Shown here piece after piece: positions 63,180 through 64,000 of a stretch of DNA of 64,000 bases. Source of the DNA: Gari tellinella (taxonomy: Eukaryota; Mollusca; Bivalvia; Cardiida; Psammobiidae). The stretch spans positions 48,528,999-48,592,998 of the forward strand of contig OV277863.1 of the NCBI GenBank assembly GCA_922989275.2. Direction: 5' to 3'. Positions within the stretch are counted from its first letter, which is position 1. Every line of letters starts with the position of its first letter. The translations under genes were made by a program, and so were the position numbers. The notes under the pieces were generated by a model. The model did not search any database. It saw nothing but the letters and a program-made list of their open reading frames with translations, and was not told where the DNA came from.

Positions 63180-63594
63180 GTTTTCTATATCTTAACAGAT
63201 GGTAGCTTAAAGCAGGCTGAAAGTAAAGCAGAGTGTGCCTTAAGGCACATTCTGCTTTACTTTCAACCTGCTTTAGGGGGCCTCCGTGGCCTAGTGGTAT
63301 AGTCACTGTGACTTACATCACTAAGCTCCTCACCAATGTGAGTTCGAATCCCAGTAGGGTCGTTCGGATTTTTCATGTGGGCAAGCCTTCCAGCTGGCTT
63401 GCGGAAGGTTGGTGGGTCTATCCAGTTGCCGATTTGTGCCTGAAACAGTGCATGAAAGGCTTCTGGGGTCTTCCTCCACCTGTCATTAGCTGGACGTCGC
63501 GATATGACTGAAATACTGTTGAAAGCGACGTAAAATCAAAACAAATAAATAAATCAACCTGCTTTAAGTAGTCACCTATTTTCAAAACTTTTTA
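63180..63594. mobile_element. HP-B hairpin interrupted by a SINE
   Basis: AGATGGTAGCTTAAAGCAGG and the perfect core AGTGTGCCTTAAGGCACATT, with the right arm split by the SINE 63276-63554. Confidence 0.88.
63276..63554 (+). mobile_element. tRNA-derived SINE (copy 2) with 12-bp target duplication
   Basis: Same family as 55969-56250, closely similar along the whole length, with box A, box B and a short A/T tail. CAACCTGCTTTA flanks both ends (63264-63275 and 63555-63566). The target is the stem of an HP-B hairpin. Confidence 0.93.
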
Positions 63595-63844
63595 ACCCTT
63601 TACTCCATAGCCTGTTTCTAGTTTTGAAGACAGCTGACCACTTATAGCAGATTGAAAGTAAAGCAGAATGCACCTTAACATTAGGCACATTCTGCTTTTC
63701 TTTCAGCCTGCTTTAAGCTTCCATCTGCTAGAATATAGAAAATATTTCTTATATTATATATTCATGACTAAATTTGAACTATTTTTCGCAGTGACGGAAT
63801 AAATTAAAAGCGTAAAAATGTGTATCTATGGAGTAGTGGGTTAA
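63594..63844. mobile_element. HP-B hairpin element, complete
   Basis: TTAACCCTTTACTCCATAGC at the left and CTATGGAGTAGTGGGTTAA at the right. The core centre carries a small insertion (CACCTTAACATTAGGCAC). Confidence 0.88.
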
Positions 63845-64000
63845 CCCATTACCCCATAGCCTGTTTCTAGTATTGAAGATAGGTGGCCACTTGAAGCAGG
63901 TTAAAAGTAAAGCAGAATGTGCCTTAAGGCACATTCTGCTTTACTTTCAACCTACTTTAAGCTACCATCTTCTAGAAAATAGAAATGATTTCTTATGATA
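63841..64000. mobile_element. HP-B hairpin element, cut by the window edge
   Basis: It begins at the same TTAA that ends the previous copy: TTAACCCATTACCCCATAGC, then the core GAATGTGCCTTAAGGCACATT then C. Confidence 0.88.

Overview
This window is eukaryotic nuclear DNA, AT-rich, with small exons in long introns and a very dense load of short inverted-repeat (hairpin) elements, tRNA-derived SINEs and other non-autonomous repeats. The repeat style, together with PCSK7-like and CP2-like genes, suggests a mollusc, probably a bivalve. That taxonomic call is inference. No prokaryotic genes, CRISPR arrays or rRNA were seen.

Two protein-coding genes can be rebuilt exon by exon. On the minus strand, 1350-27724 holds eleven exons of a CP2-family (grainyhead/CP2, TFCP2/UBP1/TFCP2L1-type) transcription factor. 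They run from the N-terminal acidic segment through the whole DNA-binding domain into a Ser/Thr-rich linker; the SAM-like domain and C-terminus lie off the left edge. On the plus strand, 44413-58240 holds eleven exons of a proprotein convertase closest to PCSK7: membrane anchor, prodomain, RVKR cleavage site and the full subtilisin catalytic domain with Asp, His, Asn and Ser. The start-codon exon was not found and the P domain is not in the window. A terminal coding exon of an unidentified minus-strand gene lies at 61179-61372. A 5'-truncated non-LTR retrotransposon (reverse transcriptase C-terminal part) lies at 36319-37182.

Layout: 1-27.7 kb, CP2 gene with introns full of hairpin elements; 27.7-29.2 kb, a 42-bp minisatellite directly upstream of the first CP2 coding exon; 30-32.1 kb, a more CpG-rich stretch that may hold a promoter; 32.4-33.7 kb, a ~378-bp dimeric satellite; 35.1-35.7 kb, a ~170-bp tandem repeat; 36.3-37.2 kb, LINE fragment; 40.1-41.7 kb, a complete foldback/Mutator-like element with a 9-bp target duplication; 42.9-43.8 kb, a TA-flanked element; 44.4-58.2 kb, PCSK7-like gene; 58.4-64 kb, more repeats and the unidentified terminal exon.

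The most unusual feature is a pair of minisatellites in the CP2 gene, each of which has multiplied a splice junction. The 27.7-29.2 kb array repeats the 3' splice acceptor of the first coding exon about 36 times, in a 42-nt unit that keeps frame and carries an in-frame ATG. The 23.34-24.34 kb array repeats the 5' splice donor of the next exon. Hairpin elements also sit within a few bases to a few tens of bases of many splice sites in both genes. Repeat families are named here as HP-A (CAGGGCTCC ends, 6-bp target duplication), HP-K (CAGGGCTGCC ends), HP-B (TTAA-flanked, CCCATTACCCC ends), HP-C and HP-E (TA-flanked, CAGT ends), HP-D, HP-G, HP-H, and L (long elements beginning AACAAGAG and ending in GAGCTAAAA).
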